NCBI GenBank assembly: GCA_913019965.1
Contig: CAJVZR010000006.1
Location: forward strand, 1 to 64,000
Origin: an uncultured Oleispira sp.
GTDB lineage: Bacteria; Pseudomonadota; Gammaproteobacteria; Pseudomonadales; Oceanobacteraceae
Reading direction: 5' to 3'
Length of the DNA stretch: 64,000 nt
The stretch's first letter is position 1; each line of letters starts with the position of its first letter. The position numbers were made by a program, and so were the translations under genes. Positions 1 to 8,666 of this stretch are shown here, one piece after another. Below the pieces are notes generated by a model. The model saw nothing but the letters and a program-made list of their open reading frames with translations. It was not told the DNA's origin and did no database searches.

Positions 1-1562
1 CAGTTTTCCATAAACTGGCTCGGTAGCTCTACCGCATCCCAAGCGACGCCATTAATACCACTGACGGCGGCGGTTTTGATCTGGGTCAGCATGTGGTGTA
101 AGCCATGACCAAATTCGTGGAAGAGTGTGGTCAGTTCATCGGACGTTAGCAGTGCGGGTTTATCACCTACCGCTGGGCTGAAGTTACAAACTAGGTAAGC
201 GACGGGTAGCTGCAAACCTTGTGTGGTTTCACGACGTACTCGGCATTCATCCATCCATGCGCCGCCACGTTTTTTATCACGGGCATAAAGGTCGAAGTAG
301 AACTTGGCAATGACTTCGCCATCTTTCTGAATATGGAAGAAGCGTACATCATCGTGGTAAGAATCAAACTCAGCTTGTTCTTCAATGTCGATGCCGTATA
401 AACGCTGTACGGTTTCGAACATGCCTTTTAATACGGTATCGATCGGCAGGTAAGGACGAATTAATTCTTGTGAAATGCTGTAGCGATGCTGACGTAGTTG
501 CTCGGCGCAGTAACTCACGTCCCAAGGTTCTAGGTTCTCAAAACCAAAGGTTTCTTTGGCGTAGGCACTGAGTTCGCTGAATTCTTGTTTCGCTTGCGGT
601 ACCGCTTTGTTCGCTAAGTCTTCTAAGAAGTCGATGACTTGTTGTGGCTCTTCTGCCATTTTGCTGGCGACTGAGTATTCTGCGTAATTATTAAAATCTA
701 ATAAGTTGGCGAGCTCATGGCGTAAGGCCAAAATCTCATTCATCACTTCGGCGTTATCAAACTTGTTATCGCCGCCGGATTCCGAGTAGCGATCGGATGC
801 GCGGGTCAGGTAGGCCTTGTACATTTCATGGCGTAATTCACGATTTTCACAGTAGGTGAGTACTGGGAAATAAGAAGGGAAATCTAAGGTGAATAGGTAG
901 CCCTCTTTGTCTTTAAATTGAGAGTCTTTGGCTTGAGCCTGCTGTTGAGCCAGTGCCAAGGCTGAATCGGGTAGACCCGCTAACTCCGCTTTATCGGTAA
1001 TGGTTTTTGACCATGCTTGGGTAGCATCCATCACGTTTTCACCAAACTTACTGGTGAGTTCGGAAAGGCGCTGTTTGATTTCACCATAGCGTGATTTCTT
1101 ATCACCTTCTAAAGCGATACCCGCTAAGCGGAAGTCACGCAGTGCATGTTCGATGGCGGTTTTCTGTTCTGTGGATAAGCTTGCAAACTCATCACTATCG
1201 GCCAGTTTTTTATAGGCCTTGTATAGGTCCTGATTCTGGCCCATTTCAGTGGAATATGCGCTTAATAGCGGCAAGCAGGCGTTATAAGCATCACGCAGTT
1301 CGTCGCTATTCACCACGGAGTTCATGTGACTGACCGGTGACCAGGCTTGGCTTAGTTCATCATCCCACGCTTCCATTGGGGTAACGAGTGCATCCCAGCT
1401 GACGGGAGTTTCGCCCGAGTTAATTGCCGCTAGCAGAGTATTGATACGTTCACGGTTGCTGGCGAGTAGCTGTTCCATGGCAGGTTGTGCATGCTCGGCT
1501 TTAATTTGCGAGAACATGGGTAAGGCATTGGCGCTAACGGGCTGTAATAAGGGATTAGACAT
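1..1562 (-). CDS. prlC: Oligopeptidase A (M3 zinc metallopeptidase), C-terminus beyond window
   Basis: Cytoplasmic M3-family endopeptidase that degrades short peptides, including cleaved signal peptides. It is missing from the ORF track because the frame runs off the left edge. Translating from the ATG at 1562 gives an uninterrupted 520 residues of a family that is usually about 680. The zinc motif HEFGH lies at residues 482-486, preceded by SDELTTLF and followed by GLHHM, as in OpdA/PrlC. The N-terminus MSNPLLQPV also fits the family. It is divergent from the gamma-carbonic anhydrase gene, with a shared promoter region of about 130 bp. The zinc-ligand Glu and other C-terminal residues lie outside the window, so completeness cannot be judged. 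Identification is confident. Confidence 0.95.
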   Translation of the reverse strand, partial: MSNPLLQPVSANALPMFSQIKAEHAQPAMEQLLASNRERINTLLAAINSGETPVSWDALVTPMEAWDDELSQAWSPVSHMNSVVNSDELRDAYNACLPLLSAYSTEMGQNQDLYKAYKKLADSDEFASLSTEQKTAIEHALRDFRLAGIALEGDKKSRYGEIKQRLSELTSKFGENVMDATQAWSKTITDKAELAGLPDSALALAQQQAQAKDSQFKDKEGYLFTLDFPSYFPVLTYCENRELRHEMYKAYLTRASDRYSESGGDNKFDNAEVMNEILALRHELANLLDFNNYAEYSVASKMAEEPQQVIDFLEDLANKAVPQAKQEFSELSAYAKETFGFENLEPWDVSYCAEQLRQHRYSISQELIRPYLPIDTVLKGMFETVQRLYGIDIEEQAEFDSYHDDVRFFHIQKDGEVIAKFYFDLYARDKKRGGAWMDECRVRRETTQGLQLPVAYLVCNFSPAVGDKPALLTSDELTTLFHEFGHGLHHMLTQIKTAAVSGINGVAWDAVELPSQFMEN

Positions 1563-1693
1563 GGATAGGCTCTTGATTGTGAATCGGGCGCTGAATAAAT
1601 TATGATATTGATTATAGATGATGACGAATGCTCACAATTCAAGTGCGTTGAATTTATCTTGAGTGGTGAAATGAATAATAGGAGTTGGCCAAG

Positions 1694-2242
1694 GTGAAAC
1701 AATCAATCCGTGCATATCGGGGGATGACCCCCAAGCTTGGGGATAAGGTCTTTGTTGATCGTAGTGCGGTGGTAATCGGCGATGTTGAAATGGGTGCGAA
1801 TAGCTCGGTTTGGCCATTAACCGTCATTCGCGGTGATATGCATCATGTCCGTATTGGCGAGCGCACCAGTGTGCAAGACGGTTCGGTGCTGCATATTACT
1901 CATGCCAGTGATTTTAACCCTGGCGGTTATCCGCTGATTATTGGTGATGATGTCACCATTGGCCATCAGGCGATGCTGCATGGCTGCACGATTGGTAATC
2001 AGGTTTTGATTGGTATGAAAGCTATGGTGATGGACGGTGTGGTCATCGAAGATAAAGTGATCGTCGCCGCAGGGGCATTAGTACCACCGGGTAAAACATT
2101 AGAGTCGGGTTTTATGTATGTGGGCAGCCCTGCGAAAAAAGCCCGACCATTAACCGAGAAAGAATTACGCTTTTTTCCTTATACAGCCGCTAATTATGTG
2201 AAGTTAAAGGACTTACATATTGCTGAAGGTTATATGGAATAA
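1694..2242 (+). CDS. yrdA: Gamma-carbonic anhydrase family protein (YrdA-like hexapeptide repeat)
   Basis: Left-handed beta-helix protein of the gamma-carbonic anhydrase/PaaY group, 182 residues, probably a cytoplasmic trimer binding a metal at subunit interfaces. The hexapeptide repeat pattern is clear, for example VVIGDVEMGANSSVWP and HGCTIGNQVLIGM. The three presumed metal-ligand histidines are in DGSVLHITH and in GHQAMLHG. The C-terminus (ESGFMYVGSPAKKARPL) closely follows E. coli YrdA. The track starts at a TTG (1685) that touches the GGAG motif at 1681-1684. The in-frame GTG at 1694 sits about nine bases after that motif and gives the better family start, MKQSIRAYRG. Whether it is an active anhydrase cannot be told from sequence. 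Confidence 0.92.
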   Translation: MKQSIRAYRGMTPKLGDKVFVDRSAVVIGDVEMGANSSVWPLTVIRGDMHHVRIGERTSVQDGSVLHITHASDFNPGGYPLIIGDDVTIGHQAMLHGCTIGNQVLIGMKAMVMDGVVIEDKVIVAAGALVPPGKTLESGFMYVGSPAKKARPLTEKELRFFPYTAANYVKLKDLHIAEGYME

Positions 2243-2369
2243 GTGACCAAGCATTTAGTTAGGGTACAAATGTACCAAAGGGCCTTTATGGCACATTCTG
2301 ACGTATATGCTGACGAAATCTTTAACTATGATTCCTGTGCTTAATAAAAATAATAATGCAGGTCAAACC

Positions 2370-3344
2370 ATGAACAAGCCAGTCTCAATACTCGCGGCGA
2401 GCGCCATTTTTGCGTGTTCGTCTTTAACGTCTTTATCAACCCAAGCTATGTCTTCGGCAAAACCGGCACCGTCGGGTTATACCGAAACCGAGCACCCGAT
2501 TATGCTGGTACAAGGCATATTGGCGTTTGATTCAATCGCCGGTGTGAAATACTGGTATAAAATTACCGAGAAGTTAGAAGCCGAAGGGGCGACGGTGTAT
2601 ACCGCCCATATCAATGCATTGAATGATTCCATTGCTCGTGGTGAGCAGCTAATCGCTGAGCTCGATAATATTCGTGCAGTGGATCCTAGCATTGAGAAGT
2701 TTAACTTAGTTGCCCACAGCCAAGGCGGTTTAACATCACGCTATGTGATGAACGTACGCCCTGATTTAGTCGCATCGGTGACGACTATGGGTTCTCCACA
2801 CCAAGGTGCTCCGATTGCTGATGTCGTCAATAATATCTTCCCTGAAGGTTCTGTCTTAGGCGGTGCATTTGAGTTGGTTACGGATGCCGCAGGTTCGCTG
2901 ATTGATAAATTGTCGGGCGATGGCGTGAATAAAGGCGATACCCGTGCACTCACCTATGAATTTACTACCGCAGGTGCCGCCAGTTTTAATGCAACTTACC
3001 CAGCAGGTCTGCCTAGCTCAGATTGTGGCGAAGGTCCGGCATCTGTTTCCCTCAACGGTCACGACATTAGTTTATATTCTTGGGGTGGCGGCAGTACGTT
3101 TACTAACGCATTAGATCCGTTGGATTATTTGTTTGGTACTGCGGGTTTGTTATTTAACGGTGAAAGCAGTGATGGTATTACGGGTAGTTGTTCTAGCCAC
3201 TTTGGTCAGGTGATTCGTGATGATTACAATATGAACCACGGTGATTTAATCAACCATGTTTTGGGTTTGCATACTTGGTTTGATACCGATCCGTTAGCGT
3301 TATACCGCACTCATGCGAATCGTTTGAAGCAAGCGGGTTTATAA
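2370..3344 (+). CDS. lipA: Secreted triacylglycerol lipase, foldase-dependent (family I.1/I.2 type)
   Basis: Alpha/beta-hydrolase that hydrolyses long-chain triglycerides outside the cell; 324 residues from ATG 2370. That start gives a clean Sec signal peptide (MNKPVSILAASAIFACSS...STQA). The track start at 2307 would add an unneeded 21-residue extension. Motifs: oxyanion-hole region HPIMLVQG, nucleophile elbow AHSQGG (Ser about 117), an LDPLD segment with the calcium/acid region, and a C-terminal MNHGDLINHVLGL followed by YRTHANRLKQAGL, which parallels Pseudomonas LipA. Two cysteines (SSDCGEG, TGSCSSHF) could form the family disulfide. The residue before His in the elbow is Ala rather than Gly. 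The lipase foldase follows nine bases downstream, and the product probably leaves through type II secretion, whose genes are not in this window. Confidence 0.93.
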   Translation: MNKPVSILAASAIFACSSLTSLSTQAMSSAKPAPSGYTETEHPIMLVQGILAFDSIAGVKYWYKITEKLEAEGATVYTAHINALNDSIARGEQLIAELDNIRAVDPSIEKFNLVAHSQGGLTSRYVMNVRPDLVASVTTMGSPHQGAPIADVVNNIFPEGSVLGGAFELVTDAAGSLIDKLSGDGVNKGDTRALTYEFTTAGAASFNATYPAGLPSSDCGEGPASVSLNGHDISLYSWGGGSTFTNALDPLDYLFGTAGLLFNGESSDGITGSCSSHFGQVIRDDYNMNHGDLINHVLGLHTWFDTDPLALYRTHANRLKQAGL

Positions 3345-3353
3345 ACGTTACTG

Positions 3354-4355
3354 ATGAAATCTTTTAAAGTAGTGACCTTGGTAGGAGCCGTGCTGGTAAC
3401 AGCATGGGCTCTTATCGAGTCTGATCCCTCGACCAATAATCTTGCTAAATCAGAATCGGTTAAGACCCTTTCTGTAAACTCAACGAATACCTCACAAGAT
3501 CCTTCAGCTAGTTTTTCAATAGCGGATAATTCCTTACCCGCTTCGTTAGCCGGCACATCCCATGGGGTGCAATTACGTGCTCATAATGGGGACTTGATTG
3601 TTACCGCCAGTTTAAAAGATTTATTCGACTATTATCTTTCGGCTGCCGGCGAAGAAAACCATCAACAGATTGCCATTAGAGTGACGGCCAACCTTGCTGA
3701 GCAATTGCAAGGTGAGGCGTTTGAACAAGCGAATGCAATTTGGTTGAATTATTTAGCCTATAAAAAAGAGCTGGTTGAATTTGATCGACAATACCCGCAG
3801 AGCACAGCGGGATTGCAAAAGCTACAACAGCTGCAGCTTTTACAGCAACGTCAATTAGCGCTGGTGGGATTACAGGATTCTATCTTCGGGGCTAAGGTGG
3901 CGGGAATTATCTTTGCGTTTGATCGTCAGTTGGATGGTCATACCTTAGCGAAAGCCGAGCTATTGGCCAGTGATTTAACCCCTGAGCAAAAACAACAACG
4001 TTTGATTAATTTGAATGCCCAGTTGCCGATTGAAACGGTGCAAAGTTTAACTCGCAATGAAAAGCAAAAGCAGTTATTGCTGATCGATAATACGGAAGAC
4101 CTAAATGACCATCAGAAATTTCAATTAAGGGCCGAGCAAGTAGGGGCCGATGCCGCGACACGATTGCAGCAGCTGGATGAGCAAAGAGCAATTTGGCGTG
4201 ATCGTATTGCTGTATTCAAACAAAAAAAGAGTGCTTTGTCGCAAGCCGGTTTAGCCGACGAAGAATATCAATTAGGGTTAGAGAAATTGTATAGTCAACA
4301 CTTTGCGCCAGAAGAACGATTAAGAGCGCAGGCGTTGGTCTCGATGGATGAATAA
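3354..4355 (+). CDS. lifO: Lipase-specific foldase (lipase chaperone, Lif)
   Basis: Inner-membrane-anchored periplasmic chaperone needed to fold the upstream lipase; 333 residues, a normal length for the family. The N-terminus is a single membrane anchor (FKVVTLVGAVLVTAWALI), followed by a variable Ser/Thr/Asn-rich linker. The family signature region DLFDYYLSAAGE (consensus RxxFDYxLSA) lies at about residues 87-98. The rest is the Gln/Leu-rich helical arm that wraps the lipase (for example LQKLQQLQLLQQRQLALVG). The gene starts nine bases after lipA stops, so the two are almost certainly co-transcribed. In the signature the usual first Arg appears to be Lys or absent (ASLKDLFDYYLS), a mild variation. 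Confidence 0.92.
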   Translation: MKSFKVVTLVGAVLVTAWALIESDPSTNNLAKSESVKTLSVNSTNTSQDPSASFSIADNSLPASLAGTSHGVQLRAHNGDLIVTASLKDLFDYYLSAAGEENHQQIAIRVTANLAEQLQGEAFEQANAIWLNYLAYKKELVEFDRQYPQSTAGLQKLQQLQLLQQRQLALVGLQDSIFGAKVAGIIFAFDRQLDGHTLAKAELLASDLTPEQKQQRLINLNAQLPIETVQSLTRNEKQKQLLLIDNTEDLNDHQKFQLRAEQVGADAATRLQQLDEQRAIWRDRIAVFKQKKSALSQAGLADEEYQLGLEKLYSQHFAPEERLRAQALVSMDE

Positions 4356-4409
4356 TCCTAAACAGTTCTCAAAATTCTGCATCGTTTAATAAATCATATT
4401 GACCCTAGT

Positions 4410-4435
4410 GCTGAGTTGCGATTTAGTAACTCAGC
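4410..4435. repeat. Inverted repeat between lifO and the small downstream gene
   Basis: Perfect 8-bp inverted repeat GCTGAGTT / AACTCAGC with a 10-base loop, in the 119-bp gap after lifO. No T-run follows, so it is at best a weak terminator or an mRNA-stabilising hairpin that separates lipA-lifO from the next gene. Confidence 0.45.
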
Positions 4436-4474
4436 CTTTGGCTCACACACCTTCATAAAAATAAGGACATAAAA

Positions 4475-4915
4475 ATGAAACAGTATTTATTGGCCGGTTT
4501 ATTCGCTGCGGTTTCAGCAACTTCTGTACAAGCAATTGAAAACCAAAAAACAGTTTGTTCGCACGGTAACCAAACACGAGTCATCGAAGTGGTTTATACC
4601 AGTGAAGATAACGTGCCTTGTGAAGTGCGTTACAGTAAAGAGGAAGGCACGACGACCCCTTGGAGTGCCAATAACTTAGCGGGATTTTGTGAAGAAAAAG
4701 CCGCCGCTTTTGTAGAGAAGCAGCAAGGTTGGGGTTGGTCTTGTGAGTTGGCTGCAGCGTCGATTAGTACCGATGAGACTGAGGTTTCAGCAACGCCTGA
4801 GACTACAGAAGAAGCGGCTCCAGTAGAAACGGCTCCAGTAGAAACTGTTGAAGCCCCGACTGAGGAAACATCGACTCCTGCTGAAGCTGCAGAGCCTGTT
4901 GCCGCTGCACAATAA
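4475..4915 (+). CDS. Small secreted protein with Glu/Thr/Pro/Ala-rich tail, unknown function
   Basis: Not recognised. 146 residues with a Sec signal peptide (MKQYLLAGLFAAVSATSVQA), so probably periplasmic. The mature N-terminal half has four cysteines (TVCSHG, VPCEVRY, GFCEEK, WSCELA) that could form two disulfides, in a compact domain of about 70 residues. The C-terminal third is a low-complexity acidic tail built on PVET/PEET/PAEA units, including a repeated APVET. A Shine-Dalgarno-like AAGGACA precedes the ATG. It lies downstream of lipA-lifO, separated by a hairpin, and converges with the histidine phosphatase gene. No function is assigned. Confidence 0.75.
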   Translation: MKQYLLAGLFAAVSATSVQAIENQKTVCSHGNQTRVIEVVYTSEDNVPCEVRYSKEEGTTTPWSANNLAGFCEEKAAAFVEKQQGWGWSCELAAASISTDETEVSATPETTEEAAPVETAPVETVEAPTEETSTPAEAAEPVAAAQ

Positions 4916-4956
4916 AGAAAAAAGCACTTATACTTTAACGATAGGTTGGCGCTAGT

Positions 4957-5679
4957 CTAGCGATAGGTTAACGATTTTTTTCCTGCGCGTATTAAGTGCT
5001 CTTGTTCATTACAACTGGCGAGGCTCACCTTGCCTTGCTGGTTGTAAAGCAACTGAGTAATGCCACCGTTGACCAACGACCAGTTCAGCTTAAACGCATG
5101 CTCGTTATCTAGCCCTAAGCAGTATTGGGCAATCGCCGTGATCGGTCCTCCAGAAGTAAATACCACGATATCTTTGCCCTTCGCTTGTTCTATTGCATCG
5201 AACAATCCTTGGCGACAGCGAGCCGTAAATTGATTCCAAGATTCAATATAATCTTCGTCATGCTGACCACTGCTCCAGCGTTCGATGGCACTGGCGAATA
5301 ATACTTGGAAGGCTTTTTTAGGTTCTTTCTGTTTGGCTAAATACGCCCCTAGGGTGATCTTTTGGCCGATGCCGGTTTTTGATAAGCCTTTGATTGAAAA
5401 CTCTGGATGCGCGGCGGCAATTACATCGTCACTATCAAATTCATTAAAGCCCGCGTGTTCAACCACAGGGCCATACGCGTGCCAACCTTTTTGCGCCCCT
5501 TGCATGGTCTCGCGGTGGCGGCGCATGGCACCATGCACAACAAGATTCGCTTCAACAGCGCGTCCATTTAATGAATGCCCTATGAGTTCACCTTGCTGGT
5601 GGCCAAGATCGGATAACTGATCGTAGTCGAGTTTATTAAATCCAGCTTGGCCGTGACGGATGAGATAGATGCTCGCCAT
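4957..5679 (-). CDS. Histidine phosphatase superfamily protein (phosphoglycerate-mutase-like)
   Basis: 240-residue member of the histidine phosphatase superfamily. The N-terminal RHG motif with the presumed phospho-accepting His is at residues 8-10 (IYLIRHGQAG). A second conserved segment VVHGAMRRHRETM follows. Near the C-terminus, where most relatives carry a second catalytic His in a SHGG-type motif, this protein reads VVFTSGGPITA, so that position is Ser. It is the last gene of a three-gene operon (SDR, kinase-like, phosphatase) and overlaps the preceding stop by one base. The substrate is unknown; the context suggests it acts with the APH-fold kinase on a phosphorylated intermediate of acyl or hydroxyacyl metabolism (inference). 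Confidence 0.85.
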   Translation of the reverse strand: MASIYLIRHGQAGFNKLDYDQLSDLGHQQGELIGHSLNGRAVEANLVVHGAMRRHRETMQGAQKGWHAYGPVVEHAGFNEFDSDDVIAAAHPEFSIKGLSKTGIGQKITLGAYLAKQKEPKKAFQVLFASAIERWSSGQHDEDYIESWNQFTARCRQGLFDAIEQAKGKDIVVFTSGGPITAIAQYCLGLDNEHAFKLNWSLVNGGITQLLYNQQGKVSLASCNEQEHLIRAGKKSLTYR

Positions 5680-6782
5680 TATTTGATGTGGCTCTGTTTT
5701 ATGATTTTTTTACAGCGCCAGTTGATGTAGTGGACGATGAGCCAAAAGTTTTTAAACGTTGGGTTGTCCGTTTGCTTATGGTGATAGCGGTAATAAATTT
5801 GCTGCACAATTACGGCCAAACGGAATAGCCCGAAGACTTCATAAAAGTCCCAGTTGGATTTATCAAAGCCCATCTTATCGCAGTAATAATCCACCACTTC
5901 GTCGCGTTTTAACATACCTTCTAGATGGGTAGGCTGGCGGCGAATTTGACGTAAAAACCAATCGTCGTCGGCTTGCACCCAGTAGGCGAGACTATTACCT
6001 AGGTCCATTAATGGATCCCCTAGGGTCGCCATTTCCCAATCTAATACGCCGATAATATTCTGTGGATCTTGCGGGTCCAGAACTACGTTATCCATGCGGT
6101 AATCGTTATGAATAATACAGGTGGTTACATCGTCGGGTTGATTGCGGCTAAGCCAATCCATGGTTTTTTTGAAGCTGGGAACGTTCCACGTTTTAGACTT
6201 GGTATAGCGGCCACTCCAGCCATCGACTTGGCGTTTTACATAACCATAGCCCTTGCCTAAGTCGCTTAAGCCCGCGGCTTGATAATCGACCTTGTGCAGA
6301 TCGATTAACTTATCTAAAACACTGATGCTGAAGTTACGATTTTCTTCTGAGCTGAGCTTCATACCACGAGGAAAATTATTACGTGGGATAATGCCGTGCA
6401 ACCTTTCCATCACATAGAAATCACAGTCGATAATCGACTGATCATCACAAAAAGCGATCATGTCAGGGACAAAAGGATAGACCGGTTTTAGCCCTTGCAT
6501 GACGTTGAATTCACGTTTCATATCATGAGCGGATGCTGCTTTATGGCCTGCGGGTGGGCGGCGTAAAATCAGATCGCCGCCTTTAATCGCAGCGGGATAT
6601 TTTAAGTGATAAGTGAGGTTGGAAGCGCCACCGGCGAACTGTTTTACTTCAGGAAGTTCATCACCCAGTTCGATGCCTTGTTGAATCAGCCAGTCATGCA
6701 CGGCTTGAATATCAAAGGCATCACTGCTGCGTAAGGCCTTTGCTTGATCAATAAATTGTTCGCTCGATTTCTCTTGGGACAT
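5679..6782 (-). CDS. Phosphotransferase family protein (APH fold, ACAD10/LvaA-like)
   Basis: 367-residue kinase-like protein of the aminoglycoside-phosphotransferase fold. Visible motifs are FAGGASNLTYHL (nucleotide-binding loop), LILRRPP, the catalytic loop IIHNDYRMDNVV (HxD...N), and GVLDWEMATLGDPLMDLGN with the metal-binding Asp. This subgroup resembles the kinase domain of ACAD10 and Pseudomonas LvaA, which phosphorylate 4-hydroxyacyl-CoA; that specific role is inferred from family likeness only. The gene lies two bases after an SDR gene and overlaps the histidine phosphatase gene by one base, so the three are translated as one operon. An antibiotic-resistance role is unlikely. Confidence 0.85.
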   Translation of the reverse strand: MSQEKSSEQFIDQAKALRSSDAFDIQAVHDWLIQQGIELGDELPEVKQFAGGASNLTYHLKYPAAIKGGDLILRRPPAGHKAASAHDMKREFNVMQGLKPVYPFVPDMIAFCDDQSIIDCDFYVMERLHGIIPRNNFPRGMKLSSEENRNFSISVLDKLIDLHKVDYQAAGLSDLGKGYGYVKRQVDGWSGRYTKSKTWNVPSFKKTMDWLSRNQPDDVTTCIIHNDYRMDNVVLDPQDPQNIIGVLDWEMATLGDPLMDLGNSLAYWVQADDDWFLRQIRRQPTHLEGMLKRDEVVDYYCDKMGFDKSNWDFYEVFGLFRLAVIVQQIYYRYHHKQTDNPTFKNFWLIVHYINWRCKKIIKQSHIK

Positions 6783-6784
6783 GT

Positions 6785-7600
6785 TTATTTCGCCTGCTGA
6801 GGGTCGTATTTTTTCATCTTAGTCGCCGTACTGGTCACTAGGCGCGTATATAACCAAGGTAGGTAACGCTTCACAAAATAAGCACGGCGGCCGACTTTAT
6901 GTGGATTACAGATGAGCTTATTCTTCTTCATATCGCGATAGCAAATATCGGCGACATCGTCGGCGGTTAATTCAGACGACTCAAAGACCTTATCCACCAT
7001 TTTCAATAATTGTGGATCGCTGGTACGCATGCCTTTATCGAGATTCGTGCGGAAGAAACCAGGGCATAATACCGTTGTGCCGATGCCATAGGGTTTTAGC
7101 TCGTGATGCATGGTATCGCTCAGGGCGACCACAGCGGCTTTGGTGACATTATAAGAAGCCATTAAAGGTGCAGCCATTAATCCGGCTAATGATGCGGTAT
7201 TAATGAAGTGACCACTGCCTTGGGCTTTCATCATCGGGACAAAAGTACGGCTGCCTAGGGCAACGCTCTTCAAGTTAATGTCGATCACCCATTCCCAAGT
7301 GGACCAATCCCCTTGCTCAATGCGGTCACCCGTCGCGACCCCAGCATTATTAATCACAACGTCGATGCGCTGCCAGCGTTGTTGAACTTCTTCTAAAAGG
7401 CTCTGCCATTGCTCCGGTTGGGTAACATCGAGTTTATATACCCAGCCTGTGCCACCTGCGCTATTGACCAGCTCTAAGGTTTCCGCAGCGCCTTCCATGT
7501 TGATATCAGCAATGCAAATGTCATCACCTTCACGGGCGAATCGTAGGGCTAGTGCGCGACCTAGGCCACTGGCAGCCCCTGTGATTAATACTTTGCTCAT
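6785..7600 (-). CDS. Short-chain dehydrogenase/reductase
   Basis: 271-residue classical SDR, an NAD(P)-dependent oxidoreductase. Motifs: cofactor loop GAASGLGRA at about residues 7-15, DINME after beta-strand 2, NNAG at about 88-91, catalytic Ser in FINTASLAG, and catalytic YNVTK. The C-terminus is extended, basic and aromatic (RRAYFVKRYLPWLYTRLV), which may dock on membranes. It is the first gene of the SDR / kinase / phosphatase operon and is divergent from the LysR-type regulator across about 130 bp, a common arrangement when the regulator controls the operon. The substrate is unknown. Confidence 0.9.
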   Translation of the reverse strand: MSKVLITGAASGLGRALALRFAREGDDICIADINMEGAAETLELVNSAGGTGWVYKLDVTQPEQWQSLLEEVQQRWQRIDVVINNAGVATGDRIEQGDWSTWEWVIDINLKSVALGSRTFVPMMKAQGSGHFINTASLAGLMAAPLMASYNVTKAAVVALSDTMHHELKPYGIGTTVLCPGFFRTNLDKGMRTSDPQLLKMVDKVFESSELTADDVADICYRDMKKNKLICNPHKVGRRAYFVKRYLPWLYTRLVTSTATKMKKYDPQQAK

Positions 7601-7730
7601 TGTCTGTTTTCCATCAATAGAATTAATACCACTATACTAAAATGTCGCTGACTATCTATGAACTGAATAGTTTTAATGAGATTATATTCTTATTATTTAT
7701 GATCTAAAGAAGAATTCAGGGTATTTGGTC

Positions 7731-8663
7731 ATGGCCAATGTAGATATATCGCGCGTTGATTTGAACTTGTTTGTCGTTTTTGATGTGATCTACCGTGAAG
7801 GTAATTTAACTCGGGCAAGTGAAGCATTGAACCTATCACAGCCAGCGGTAAGCCACGCATTATCTCGCTTGCGTGAACGTTTTGATGATCCGCTATTTCA
7901 GCGTTCAGGCAAAAAGATGGTGCCGACGCCTTTAGCGAAAGCGATCATTGAGCGCGTGCGCGAAGGATTGGGAAATCTAGAGTCGACCTTAAGTGATGGC
8001 CTGTTCTTTGACCCTGCCAGTGCTGAACGCACCTTTATCATAGCGATGCGCGATGTATTGGAAGCGAGAGCCTTACCGGAAATTGCTGCCCATCTGCAAA
8101 GGGTTGCCCCCAACGTGAGTATTCGCAGTGTCCGTATGGCACGGAGAGATATTGAAAGTGCTTTAGTGCGTGGCACCATTGATTTTGCCGCGGATGTGCT
8201 GATTCCAGTTTCTAAACAGGTTAATCACGAATTATTAGGCAGTGAAGAGTTGTCGGTGATGATGACGAAAGATCATCCGTTAGCGCAAAACTCGGCGGCT
8301 GATTTTGATTTATCGACTTATTTACAGGCTAAGCATATTCAGGTGTCTAGCCGCCCGGATGGCCCGGGAGTAGAAGACATAGCCTTATCTCGCTTGGGTG
8401 AAAGTCGTGAAATTGCCATGCGCTGCCAGCACTATTATGCCGCGGCTAAAGTGGTTGAAAAAACCGATTGGTTGTTAACCTTGCCAACGACTTATGCGAA
8501 AGCCTTATGCGATGAAAATAATGCGAGTAATACCACCTGTATTGTAGATTTGCCGTTTAAAACGGAGCCGCTAGAAGTGCACCTATATTGGCATCATAAA
8601 GCTCAACAAGATCCCGCTATGGTCTGGTGTAAGCAGCAAATTGAGAACTTGTTATTGGGATAG
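7731..8663 (+). CDS. LysR-family transcriptional regulator
   Basis: 310-residue LTTR. The N-terminal winged helix-turn-helix is unmistakable (DLNLFVVFDVIYREGNLTRASEALNLSQPAVSHALSRLRE, residues about 7-45), followed by the linker helix and the effector-binding domain. The TTG used by the track (7725) is less likely than the ATG at 7731, which gives MANVDISRVDLN and is preceded by CAGGG at a suitable distance. It is divergent from the SDR operon and is followed three bases later by the PNPOx-like gene. It probably regulates one or both; the shared intergenic region (7601-7730) is AT-rich, but I could not pick out a confident T-N11-A box. Confidence 0.92.
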   Translation: MANVDISRVDLNLFVVFDVIYREGNLTRASEALNLSQPAVSHALSRLRERFDDPLFQRSGKKMVPTPLAKAIIERVREGLGNLESTLSDGLFFDPASAERTFIIAMRDVLEARALPEIAAHLQRVAPNVSIRSVRMARRDIESALVRGTIDFAADVLIPVSKQVNHELLGSEELSVMMTKDHPLAQNSAADFDLSTYLQAKHIQVSSRPDGPGVEDIALSRLGESREIAMRCQHYYAAAKVVEKTDWLLTLPTTYAKALCDENNASNTTCIVDLPFKTEPLEVHLYWHHKAQQDPAMVWCKQQIENLLLG

Positions 8664-8666
8664 AAA

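Noticed and set aside
1-1600. Short track ORFs at 191-401, 1091-1333 and 1430-1702
   Set aside because: They are antisense or out-of-frame shadows of prlC, whose continuous frame covers the region.
4916-4975. Short inverted repeat CGCTA-GTC-TAGCG near the end of the histidine phosphatase gene
   Set aside because: Five-bp stem, no T-run and partly within coding sequence; too weak to call a terminator.
5679-6782. Aminoglycoside-resistance kinase
   Set aside because: The fold is APH-like, but the motifs and operon fit the ACAD10/LvaA-type metabolic kinases, not resistance enzymes.
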